Assembly (NCBI GenBank): GCA_905250125.1
Contig: CAJNOL010000208.1
Coordinates: 2,272 to 66,271, forward strand
Source of the DNA: Rotaria sordida
Taxonomy: Eukaryota > Rotifera > Eurotatoria > Philodinida > Philodinidae
Direction: 5' to 3'
Length of the DNA: 64,000 nucleotides
The translations under genes were made by a program, and so were the position numbers. Below are positions 48,701 through 59,515 of the stretch, piece by piece (the stretch's first letter is position 1; each line of letters begins with the position of its first letter). Below the pieces are notes generated by a model. It was not told where the DNA came from and did not search any database. It saw only the letters and a program-made list of their open reading frames with translations.

Positions 48701-49630
48701 ATGTATTCATATATTTCGCTTGAATTCTTCTATGATTTATATCCTCATTTATTATGTATATTTATTCCTTCATTTTTCATTCAATTGTTTATCAATACAC
48801 CGAATTCTTATTTTCGTGTAATGGATAATTTTACTGGTTTGATTGAATTCATATCCGGTATAATTTGGTCATTATTTTATACATTGCAAACACAAGTTGA
48901 AACATTACAGTTTCGTCAAATCTTAGTAACTTTATGTGTCATTCTGTGGTCATTACGATTGGGCGGATTTTTGATCTATCGAATGTTTGTTCTTGGTCCA
49001 TTGGACACTCGTATTGATGATTTGGCGAAGAAATATGGACAACTGGCTATAATTGGTTTTTGGTTGTGTCCACATGCATTCTGGTCGGTTATTTGTTGTT
49101 TACCCGTCGCCTTACTTCATGCTTTTCCAATCACAGATGTCGAATTTAGCATTTTAGATTTTTTTGGATTTTCTTTTTGGATTTGTGGATTTCTTATGGA
49201 ATCATTTGCTGATCAAAACAAATTGAAAGCAAAACTTGCAAGAAAAAAGAAATATTATCATCTTGGTACAATGTGGAACTATTGTCGAAATCCGAATCAT
49301 TGTGGTGAAGTTTTGTGTTGGTTAGGATTATCGATTATAGCTCTCAATCTCTTTTTTCATCATTCTTTACATCGATATAATCTTTTTATGCTTATTTTGC
49401 CACAAATTAGTCCCTTATTCACTCTGTCGATAATGTTATTTGAAGCTACATTAGCATCAGAAATTAATAATAACAAACGTTTTGGAAATCAATTAGAATA
49501 TCATCAGTATCGTAAACGAACATCCGTTCTTTGGCCAATCACATCTGACATTTATCTTCGTTTACCTAAATGGATAAGAAAAACGTTATTTTTTGATTTA
49601 GATATGTACAACAAAGGACTTAAAAAATAA
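48701..49630 (+). CDS. DUF1295 / steroid 5-alpha-reductase-like membrane enzyme
   Basis: 309 residues, intronless, multipass membrane protein. The C-terminal half carries the DUF1295 signature: FADQNKLKAK before a cytosolic loop, then WNYCRNPNHCGE (residues 192-203), the usual W-x-Y-S-R-H-P-N-Y-x-G-E motif with Cys for Ser, Asn for His and His for Tyr, followed by a hydrophobic WLGL helix. The motif forms part of the NADPH site in isoprenylcysteine methyltransferase and steroid-reductase relatives. The exact substrate cannot be told; oxidoreduction of a lipid or sterol is likely. About six or seven hydrophobic segments. TTTATCTAAG ends 10 nt before the ATG. AATAAA at 49692. Confidence 0.8.
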   Translation: MYSYISLEFFYDLYPHLLCIFIPSFFIQLFINTPNSYFRVMDNFTGLIEFISGIIWSLFYTLQTQVETLQFRQILVTLCVILWSLRLGGFLIYRMFVLGPLDTRIDDLAKKYGQLAIIGFWLCPHAFWSVICCLPVALLHAFPITDVEFSILDFFGFSFWICGFLMESFADQNKLKAKLARKKKYYHLGTMWNYCRNPNHCGEVLCWLGLSIIALNLFFHHSLHRYNLFMLILPQISPLFTLSIMLFEATLASEINNNKRFGNQLEYHQYRKRTSVLWPITSDIYLRLPKWIRKTLFFDLDMYNKGLKK

Positions 49631-49639
49631 TAGGAAATT

Positions 49640-51960
49640 AAACGAAACGTAAAGATATTTATTTTTATAATAATTGTATGTTAATTTTGTCAATAAAAAA
49701 AAAAGAATATTTCGATTAACTTCGAGAAATCTATCTCTTGATAGTTATTACAAATTTTTTGCAGAAAAAAAAGAATAATTATTCTTGTCTTTGTGAAAAT
49801 TGGACAATATTCAAAATATTCTATCAATGTAGGATATTGTTTCATTTAGAGTAGAACGATGTTCAGAAAAAAAAACAAATCATTTGTAAAATATCGAAAA
49901 TAATTCTTCGTGGTCTCTATTCTAATGAAAATTCTACCTTTCCATTGCTTAATCCTCTACTCCATTGTGAAGTGTGTACAGCTTATGCTCATGAGCGTGA
50001 GCGTTCTTCCTCTGTCTCGAATAAGTGGAGGGAAACTATTCGTCAGTTATATCACGAATTAACTAGTAATGGAAACTTTGCAAATTTATCAAAAAAAAGA
50101 CAATTTTCTTATAAAGTTTGACCAACGGTAACCCCGGGATCGAGGAATCTGTAATCAGTTTTTCGAAATTTTAAGTTTGATTTTTTTCGTCAAAGAAAGG
50201 CTAGTTTTCGCACGTAAGCAATCTGCTAAAAATACTTGTTCAAAGTGTCGAGAACCAGTGATGAAAATGAATGATGATTCTTACGAGGAAATCTTTCAAG
50301 GTGCAAAAAATTTTTGAGCTCAAATTTCATCCACAAGAAGGAGATGTATAAACTAGAAAAGTCCGAAGATGATATGATCTCAAGTTGCAATTTGGCTGAG
50401 ATATTGACTTTTTACTATAGTTTTTCTGTAGGGCCACATTTTTCTGCTTAAATCAAAGTTTCAGATTTTGATCTGAAACTTTGCCCACATCAAGACTAGC
50501 TTGCCTACAAAGTTTCAGAATATTTAGACATATCATCTTCGAAATATGAGTTTTTCCAGATATCCATGCATAATACAAAATGTCTAAAAAATAGGTCTTT
50601 ATGTTAATATAGTCATATTTCGGAGATGATTTGTCTAAAGATTCTGACACTTTGTAGGCAAGCTAGTCTGATTGAGATCTTGATGTGGGCAAAGTTTCCG
50701 ATCAAAATTTGAAACTTTGATTTAAGCAGAAAAATAGGGTCCTACAGAAAAATTATAGTAAAAAGTCAATATCTTAGCCAAATTGCAATTTGCCCCCCAT
50801 ACCATCTTAGGACTTTTCTAGTTTATACATCTCCTACTTGTGGACGAAATTTGAGCTTAAAAGCTTTTTAGAACCTCGAAAAATTTCCTCGTTAGTCTAT
50901 TATATTAAGACATTTGTCATACATTATTTTCTAGTATCATATAGCTTCGATGATCATGATTCTGAATTCAAGTAATTTGATGGATTTCAAAATGAAAACT
51001 TTTACAAGAAAGTTTTTAAATCTGGTGAACGGTTCAGTAAAAATCGCAGTTCAACACTTGAATCATTACATAAATATAATGCTTAAATTCTTTTCTATAG
51101 GTATATAAAGAGTTATAAATTGTACTGTGTAAAGAGGTAGCGCAATTTGGATGATAAATATTAATTGATATTGATTAGAATATTATTTTTATGTGAAATA
51201 TTGAATTCTTTGGAAAATTCTTATAATTCTGAAGAAGTATAAATGTTCATTCATATTTGATCGCATTTCTATTTTGTAAACAAAAATCCTAAGAAGTATG
51301 CATATTTCTTCTGCAGAGACAATAGCCATTGTGTACTAAAAGAAAAGTTTTCTTGTTATCGAGCACTCATAAACATTCCTCCTGATAGCAAGCAAAAAAA
51401 AGCTTGCATTTTGAAAAACATAAAAAAGCTTTTAAGAGTTATTGATTCGTTCTTCAATCTCAACTTGACTACTCTTATCAATAATATACTATTATTGTTG
51501 AAGAAGGATAGTAAATACTCAATTGATTTATGATAGAAAACAGCTATTATCAAAAAAGAATTATAAAATGAATTCTCAAATAGTTTCATTCTATGAAGAA
51601 ACGACTTTAATGATATCTTTAAATGTATATGATTAAATAATAGTAATTTTAATGTTAAACTTAGAATTTTAATTATGTTCGAGTAACACAAATCATAGTC
51701 ACTCTTATTAGAAAATTAATATATAATAGATTTTTTTTGTTAACAATGAATCGAACACATATTTAGATGTTGAATAAAAACAACTGTTTATTACATTAAC
51801 ATCATTTATTACCTTTCTTCAACAATACTTATATACTTGAATATCAGCAGCAGAATAATAAAATATTTTTCTTATCATTTTCAAAATGAAAGATTCTTTT
51901 TTTTTATATTTCATATCTATTCATTTATTGATTTGTTACATTCCAGTACAAGTCTACTTT
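49640..51960. other. Gene-poor region with a foldback element
   Basis: No gene. 49900-50280 is somewhat less AT-rich and may be the remains of a coding sequence, but no frame stays open. 50283-50892 is a foldback element. The 111-codon minus-strand frame at 51356-51691 has a Leu/Phe/Lys-rich translation without recognisable features. Confidence 0.45.
50283..50892. repeat. Foldback element, about 610 bp, nearly loop-free
   Basis: Inverted arms of about 290 bp meet near 50585. The left end ACGAGGAAATCTTTCAAGG matches the reverse complement of the right end (ACGAGGAAATTTTTCGAGG). Inside, CTTGCCTACAAAGT pairs with ACTTTGTAGGCAAG and GACTTTTTACTATAG with its complement. It is among the best-conserved foldbacks in the window, so comparatively young. 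Confidence 0.85.
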
Positions 51961-51979
51961 TAGAAATTCCCATTTAGAG

Positions 51980-53717
51980 ATGAATAGAGTAGCATCAGCT
52001 AGTAATTTGTCGAAACCTGTTGTGGTAACTAAATGGATATATATTTTATTCGGACTACTTATCTTGTTTACAATAACAACTATTGCCCTTACGGGGGCCA
52101 TCTTAGGTGTAGTTATTAATCGTTTAGATTCGAAGAATACAAGTTCTCCTCCTACTAGTGAATCACTTTCATTTGTTGACCAAATAAAAATTGAGGATCT
52201 AATGAAACATTTAGAACAACTTCAAGTTATTGCTGATCGATATAGTGGAACACGTGCAATAGCAACAGGAGGATTCAATGATACGCTAGACTATATTACA
52301 AGTCAACTCGAACAAAATACAAACTTCAGTATTCAACATTGGTATTTCACAGTTCGAAATTATATCATTCGAGGAACACCACAATTACAATCACGAATTA
52401 ATGGAGTTATGACAGACCATGTTTATTTGACAGATTTTGCTCAGATTTTGTTTTCAGCTGGTGCTAATTTTAATACGTTCGTTCAAGTAGTTCCTATTCC
52501 AAATTTAGGTTGTCGAGATGCTGATTGGACCAGTGTTTCAACAGTCGATTCAGTTGCTTTAGTCAAACGAGGTGATTGTTCATATTTAGAGAAGTCTATA
52601 TTAGCTGAAAAGTATCGTGTAAGAGGATTACTTATTTACAATGATGGAACAGCACCAGATCGTTTTCAAACAATACAAGGAGTGAGAAATAATTTGAATA
52701 CCACTATTCCGGCCTACTTTCTATCGTATTATGTTGGAATGCAGTTGTTCAATGCAGCAGGCAATGCTGATGTGATTATGAATATCAATATCAGTGATGC
52801 AAATGGCATTGGAAATATTTGTGCTGATACACAAACAGGAGATAAAACTAAAACAATTGTTGTTGGTGCTCATAGTGATGGAGTACCAGCAGGAAGTGGA
52901 ATCAATGATAATGGTAAGAAAGTAATCATCTATCTATAGAATAATCATTCTTTCTAAGTCTTATTTAGGTAGTGGTACAATTGGTATTTTAATTTTAGCT
53001 CTTAATTTAGCTCGTTTATTTCAAACATCTTCATCGAATTATTCGCCGTATCAATATCGTATTCGATTTTGTTGGTGGGGTGCTGAAGAAATTGGTCTTA
53101 TTGGTTCTAGATATCATGTTGAACAGGCTTCTTTACCAAGCACTACTATTGTAGGTGAACGTTTACAAGATTATCTTGTTAATTTAAATTATGATATGTT
53201 AGCCGGTCCTAACTATCGTTTTGGTATTCATGATAGTTCAACAGCTCCATCAACAACACCCGAAACAGCTCTACATGGTACTCGTCAAATTACGGATCTC
53301 TTTCGTCAATGGTTTAATCAACAAAAACTTCCTTGGAGTAATTCTTCACTCGGAGGTGGTAGTGATTATGTTCCATTTTTGGCTGCAGGCTTAGCAGTCG
53401 GTGGAGTCAACACTGGAGCTGGAGGGATTAAACCAGTTAGTGAACGAGATCAATATGCAGCAATATTAGGAATAGGAAACGGTGGAATAGCTAATGCTGC
53501 CCATGATACATGTTACCATCAACAATGTGATAGAATTAGAAATATTAATCCGTTTGCATACGAGAAAGTTGTTAAATCAGCTGCTCATGCTATTGAATAT
53601 CTTGGAAGATTGAATGATTTAGAAAAATGGCTTTATCCACAAGGTCGACCAAAGAACTTTACACTGCTCAACACAAATCAATTATATAATTTTCATAATG
53701 ATCCTGATCTTATTTGA
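51980..53717 (+). CDS. Membrane-anchored M28-family zinc aminopeptidase
   Basis: Two exons, 51980-52913 and 52969-53717 (560 residues), with a 55-bp GT-AG intron in phase 1. Residues about 19-47 are one hydrophobic anchor after a short basic N-terminus, so the enzyme is probably a type II membrane protein with its catalytic part outside the cytosol. Residues about 150-280 include a protease-associated (PA) domain (SVALVKRGDCSYLEKSILAE, then GLLIYNDG). The M28 peptidase domain has all expected metal and catalytic residues: H298-S-D300 (GAHSDG), bridging D310 (GINDN), E351-E352 (WGAEEIG), D387 (NLNYDML) and H495 (DTCYHQQCD). It is closest in style to aminopeptidase Y/glutamate-carboxypeptidase-like enzymes that release N-terminal residues. 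A TTACATTCCAG acceptor-like site lies 33 nt before the ATG. Confidence 0.9.
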
Positions 53718-53719
53718 GC

Positions 53720-55090
53720 TTGACTAAGTAAATTTCATACATTCTTATAATCATGACTACTTCAAAGACATTAGACTTAAATATTTAGCAAATTTTGATT
53801 CAATAATATTGAACTATAGACCAGGCTTGTCAATTGGGGGGAGCGGGGAGGGGAGGGATTGGAGAACTTTCCCTTCCTAAATTCGAATCCTTTCTGACAA
53901 TTTTTTTCTGCGATATTTTCGCATTTTTCTATGCAAAAGACTTTTCTTACTTTTGCACAATCCATATATAATTAAAATGCACGTAGATGAATTTCTCCAT
54001 CCTTTCTCTTCTAATTCGCTCATACTCATTGATTAATGCGAAAATTCGAATAGTTGTGTCATATTATTTCTGTTTCTAGAAAAATAGCTATATGCCATCA
54101 AGGATATATTTTCTCCCGAAATCTTGCAGCGAATCAACTTCCAGGTGGTTTTCTTTGGCAGGCAATTCATATGAACTATTTTTTTCTTATATTTTTACCG
54201 AATTTCAGTCTGCTTTGCCGCACATTTCCTAGTGGTGATCCAAGTCGATGGAATCTACCGATGTCGAATATTGGTGAATCCGTGAGGTTTCTACCAGTTT
54301 CGGAAAGAAGGGTATTCTGTGCCAATGTTCTGAAAGGAAGTTATTTTCTCGATTTTAATAGTCTAATTTGATGTAACGTTGTCGAAAACGGTCCAGGATA
54401 ATACTTAAAACCTTTTTTGGACATATAAAGTGTGGAGGCTCACATCATTTTTTAGGGATACTCCACACATATAAAGGATATCCTATGATAATTGATGACA
54501 AATTGTTGATCATATTTTTTATACTTTCTATTGACATAGAGAGTTGAAATTTTTATCACATATATATTTAAACAAGATGTTTTATTTCTGAAAGTTTCAT
54601 GTCTGTACTATGTAAATGAACTATCAAATTATTGAGATTATCTTCATACTACGTGGTAATCTATCTAGAAAACAATGTCTTCACAGTTTGTTTTTCGATT
54701 GATGGCGTTGAAAGAGTACAAAGAAAATTTCTAATGTGCTCAAACGAAATACATGGTAGGTAGGATGAATGCATCTCAAAAGCATGGAAAATATTTAATT
54801 CTTGTTGTATGAAAAAGCATCACTTACAACTAAGTGAAGCTACAGAAAGAAAAAAGAAATTATGTTGTAAACAACCTCGATTTTACTTGTTACGCAGACA
54901 TACACACACCCGATCACTCTCTCTCTCTCTACTACTCTTTTCATCATCGACAAATGAAATGAAACAATAAGAGTAAGATTAACAAAAATGTGATTGAAGA
55001 TTAAAAGCATAATGAGTTTGATAAAACATTCATAATACTTTGTGTCAAACAACAGAATAGAAACTGAAAAGAATTAAAAATTTGAATTTA
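53720..55090. other. Intergenic, no gene recognised
   Basis: A G-run near 53838-53858, a small inverted pair around ATATAAAGTGTGGA (about 54423-54475) and a CT microsatellite at about 54916-54930. The 105-codon frame at 54054-54371 is not recognised. Confidence 0.45.
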
Positions 55091-55098
55091 TAACAATA

Positions 55099-57203
55099 AT
55101 GGAAAAAACTGAACAACTTCACGAGAAATCTATGTTACATGATGATCATCTTGAAACATTTAGTCTTCTATGGATCAGAGGTGACGTAAATAAGAATGAG
55201 AAAAATTCAAATAATGAACAAAAATTACGTGCAATTATTAATTATGTAAAAATATTTGAACACATTGATCAATGTCAACAATATATTGAAACAATGTCAA
55301 AAGAAGATCGTTCTGTTTTAATTGTCAATGATCAATTTAGTCGTGAACTAATACCAACAATTCATAATTTTTGTCAAATATCTTCGATTTATATTTATTG
55401 CTCTAATGAAAATAAACACAAACAATGGAATAAAACTTTTCCAAAGGTTAAATATTTCTAATAATATATTTTGTTGTAATTACATAATCATTATAGATAA
55501 GAGCCATAACCAATCAATTTGATGAAATTCTTGTTCGAATTGAAGTTGATCAAAAGATACGAATGAAAATAGAAGAACCATTAACGATTAAACCATTGAA
55601 TGTTGACGATGAAATGAATCTTTCAACAGCAAAACTCGATGAATCTTCCATTTATTTTCAAATTCTTATTGATATTTTACTTCGAATACGATCCAATAGT
55701 GAAGATATAAATCAACTTCTTTCTCTCTGTAAGAAAGAATATAGGGGTAATAAGAATCATTTAGCTACTCTTCGTGAATTTCAACATAACTATTCAGCTA
55801 ATACAGCAGTACAATGGTATACTCATAGACCCTTTTTACAGAAAATTTTAAATAAAGCTTTTCAATTAGAAAACATCGATATACTTTATCTATTTCGTCC
55901 GGTTATTCGAGATATTTGTATTCAATTAAGACATAATCAATATCCATCATCAATTCGATTATACAAAGGTCAATTGATGTCGAAAAATCAATTGAATAAT
56001 CTAAAAAAATTCACTGGAAAATTAATATCTATCAATTCATTTTTATTAACAACTACTGATCGAGAATCAATTATGAATGATTTAGAAGAAACAACTCCAT
56101 CGAATAATATACAAAAAGTATTATTCGACATTGATGCTGATGGTGGAGAAGATATTCCAATACCTTTTGCAAATATTAATCCAGATAATAATCGAGATGG
56201 TGAAAAGGATATATTATTTATGATCGGATCAATATTTCGACTAGTTAGTATTTCATATGATAAAAATAAAAGATGTATTATTCGAATGAAATTATGTAAT
56301 GATAATGAACCAGATTTAAAACAACTTTTTGAAAATATGAGAAATGAACATGAATATGGAGAAACAAATCTTCTTGCATTAGGAATGATATTAAGAGATA
56401 TGGGTAAAATTGATTTAGCTGAAAAATATTTATTTCGTATGCTTAACAATCTTCCTCCCAATGATTCTTTACTTGATGCTTTGTATCCTTCACTTGGTTT
56501 AATAGCAAAAGATAAAGATAATTATGATAAATGTTTATATTGGTATCGTAAAGCATTAAAAAACTATATGGTTACTCGTCCATCAGATTATCTCACTATT
56601 GGTGATACATATCATACTATTGGAATAATTTATCATACAAATAAATGTCAATATGATAAGGCATTAGATTATTTCACTAAAGCTATTGTTCTTTTCAAAC
56701 AATTTGATGCTGATATGCATCCAATGATGGCCAGATTTTATGATAGTATTGGTGGTGTTCATGAAGAACAAAGAAATTATTCACAAGCATTGATATATTA
56801 TCAAAAATCATTTAATATAAAAAAAAAACATCTTCCTACTAATCATATTGACATTAGTATATCATATAAAAACATTGCTGGTGCTAATGGATATCTTGAA
56901 TCCTATGATACTGCATTAGAATTCTACAAAAAAGCATTACAGATTCAAACGAAATTATTTCCATTACAACATCCTGATATTGCTTTAACATATGCAAATA
57001 TGGCTGCAGTATATGCTGCTAAGAATCGATCACAACAAGCATTAACCTATTGGCATAAAGCAAATGATATTTTGCGTAATAAACTATTACCACAACATCC
57101 ATTGGTTATTAAAATTGATGAGGAAATTCGACTTGCTTCGTCGAAAATTACCAATTATGAATCAATAAAAAGGACAGGAAGAAAACGTGTAGCAGCAACT
57201 TAA
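55099..57203 (+). CDS. ADP-ribosyltransferase-like protein with TPR repeats (gene 2)
   Basis: Two exons, 55099-55446 and 55497-57203 (684 residues), with a 50-bp phase-0 intron. Residues 1-140 are the N-terminal domain shared by bdelloid ART proteins (SVLIVNDQFSRELIPTIHNF, then SIYIYCSN). Residues about 180-385 are the ART domain: RLYKGQLMSKNQL, where the NAD-binding Arg of the R-S-E triad is Lys273; SFLLTTTDRES, where S-T-S is L300-T301-T302; and GEKDILFMIGSIFRL, where the E-x-E pair is E352-K353-D354. All three triad positions are therefore changed. Residues about 400-665 hold at least five tetratricopeptide repeats (ALDYFTKAIVLFKQ, ALIYYQKSFNIKKKHLP, ALEFYKKALQIQTKLFP, ALTYWHKANDILRNKLLP). 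A paralogue of the gene at 35642. Target unknown; transferase activity is uncertain. Confidence 0.88.
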
Positions 57204-57739
57204 TACGATTCATTTTTCATTTTATTCTAAAATGAAAAAAAAAACAAAAAGAATTGATTTTCTTTGAAAAAATGATATCTCTCTTGTTTATATAACACTG
57301 ATTTGTATTCATTTTATACTTTCTAGAAATTTTCAGATGTTCATTTGATTTTCTTTTGACCTATTGACACTCATCAAGCAAATTCTTTATGAGTTGTTTA
57401 TTTCTGTTGAAATATGATTAAACCATTGAGGAACACACTTCATTTTAGTTTCGATAATCACTTTTTTTAGATACTAAATATACAATTCAAGCAGTAACAA
57501 AGAAAACATTATAATTTTTAATTTTTTTCTATAAGGCATCTGATTAATTGTTATCTATTATAGAATTATTTTTTTGTTGATATCATTGAAGGGTTGTTAT
57601 GGACATTGGTTAAAAAATAATAGAGAGATATGAATATACATGAGCATGACTGACTTTCATATTAAAAGAGAATTCAATCATTTCCTTGTTCGTCATTCGA
57701 GTATAGCCTATTGACGTAAGTTGAAAAAATATTGTGTAG
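57204..57739. other. 3' flank of ART gene 2, no gene recognised
   Basis: AT-rich; no gene seen. Confidence 0.4.
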
Positions 57740-58070
57740 ATATTTAAATTAAAATTATTTATTTATTATTTGGTGCATTTTTATGAATTATATGTCTATA
57801 ATATTATATAAATTCAAATTTAAATTATTTATTTTTATGTTATTTTGATGCATATATATGAATTAAATATTTAGAATATTATTCAATTTAAATTCAAATT
57901 ATTTATTCATGTTATTTGGTGCATTCATATGAATTCCATGTTTCAACTATTATATAAGTTTCAATTTAAATTGATTATTTATTTTATTTGATGCATTTTT
58001 ATGAATTAAATGTTTATAATATTATTTCAATTTCAATTAAAATTATTTGTTTGTTATTATATGAATTTTA
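57740..58070. repeat. Tandem repeat, about 72-75 bp unit, four copies
   Basis: The marker word GGTGCAT/GATGCAT recurs at 57772, 57847, 57918 and 57990 (spacings 75, 71 and 72), each followed by ATATGAATT-like sequence, ATATTAT and AAATTCAAATT-like runs. A partial fifth unit may end near 58065. Very AT-rich and diverged. Confidence 0.75.
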
Positions 58071-58522
58071 CGTTCATATATGAAAATAAAATTCGATTTT
58101 CGAGTTTTTAAAAAAAATGCTCGAATTGCTGAATAGAGTCCGAAATTCTAGAAATGCCTATATGAATTCAATTACGATTTTCTAATTAGAAAATAAAATT
58201 TCTTATTTGTAATATGTCAAATATCTTATTTTTAAAGAATTTAAAACTCATCGGTGAATTCATATGGACATTACTAGAATATCTTTGACTAAACTCTATA
58301 ACTTATTTTCTAGTTTATACTGTACAAGGTCGCTCTCATTCTACGGATTCGCTGACTCTTTTCTGAAAGAAAACATGAAACATTTCAGGAGAATTTTTCG
58401 ACAAAACTATTTATAATTTTAGTGTATACATCAGATATTTTTGTGAATAAATTCATAACTTATTTCTTCATCAAGATAAGTGAATAGCACTACCTTTTTT
58501 ATATCTCAACTCTTTCGACCTC

Positions 58523-58600
58523 AGTGTGGATGTACATGGGAATGAAGAGAAGATTACCTCCATCAATACTCATCTCACACTTCTAATTGATACTCACTCC
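58523..58600. repeat. GT/AC inverted module (copy 6, weak)
   Basis: GTGTGGATGTACATGGGAAT on the left, ACTCATCTCACACTTC and TACTCACTCC on the right. Confidence 0.35.
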
Positions 58601-59439
58601 ATTCAACAATCTTTTGAGAAGCTACGATTCTTACACTTCATTCGAAAATATTTCTCTAGATTTTTTGCTAATTCTAGTACTCGTTGCAACCGACAAGATC
58701 TAGACCGTAGACATTTTTCCAATGCATCGCAACAGTCTCAAACGTTCTTCTAATGAATTTTCAAGAGCAGTGTCTAGTCGATCGTCGGCTCTCCTTCGAA
58801 CACCACTCATGGTCAGCCATTGCCATTCTTTATTCTATTCGATCATTAGATCATTCTCTTCGAAGTACACCGATACCTCTTTCAGACTTCGTTTACTTCG
58901 AAAGTCATTACATTTATAACACGAGCATTCTCAATGAAAAATTTCAAACCGAAACTCTGTTGTAAACTATTCCTTGTGTCTTTGACATTATTGCCTAGCT
59001 AATCAGTCAATCAGAATTTCATTGACATTGACCTCATTAAAGGAATCCTAGTGCAATATTCTAAAAAAATCTAGCCTTTATATAGATCTTTTCTGGAGCA
59101 AATCTACAGTAAAATTGCAATAGGAGCGACTAGCCGTGAGTGACACACCGCTGGGACGCCATTCATAGTTAGTGGTTTTATGATTTGAAACTATTTCGGC
59201 AATAGATGCTTGTTTCCTGTTCATCATGAAGATGTGATCTCACTTATCAAATATCTGAATTATATTATCGTCTTCGAATCATGGTGGTGGGTAATTCCAT
59301 AAGTCACAACATCTGCTAAAACAAATGTGAATAATTGAATACTAAGCCAGAATAGTTGCAATGCGAGTAGACGTAGATACCGATAATGTCGAATTGAATA
59401 AAAGTTGAAATTGGGTATCAGCGGTACTTTCTAGGGTCA

Positions 59440-59515
59440 ATGTGCAGTCTGAGTGTAAGTATGTGTCTGGGTGTGTTGATTTTCTTCTGCTCCACATCCC
59501 ACATCCTAAAAAGAA
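59440..59515. repeat. GT/AC inverted module (copy 7)
   Basis: GAGTGTAAGTATGTGTCTGG and GTGTGTTG on the left, CTCCACATCCCACATCC on the right. Confidence 0.45.

Noticed and set aside
54054-54371. A 105-codon open frame
   Set aside because: No ATG-supported family, no domain and AT-rich surroundings; not enough to call a gene.
58526-58965. Three overlapping open frames of 65-75 codons
   Set aside because: They overlap each other in different frames, have Ser/Arg/Phe-biased translations and no known motif.
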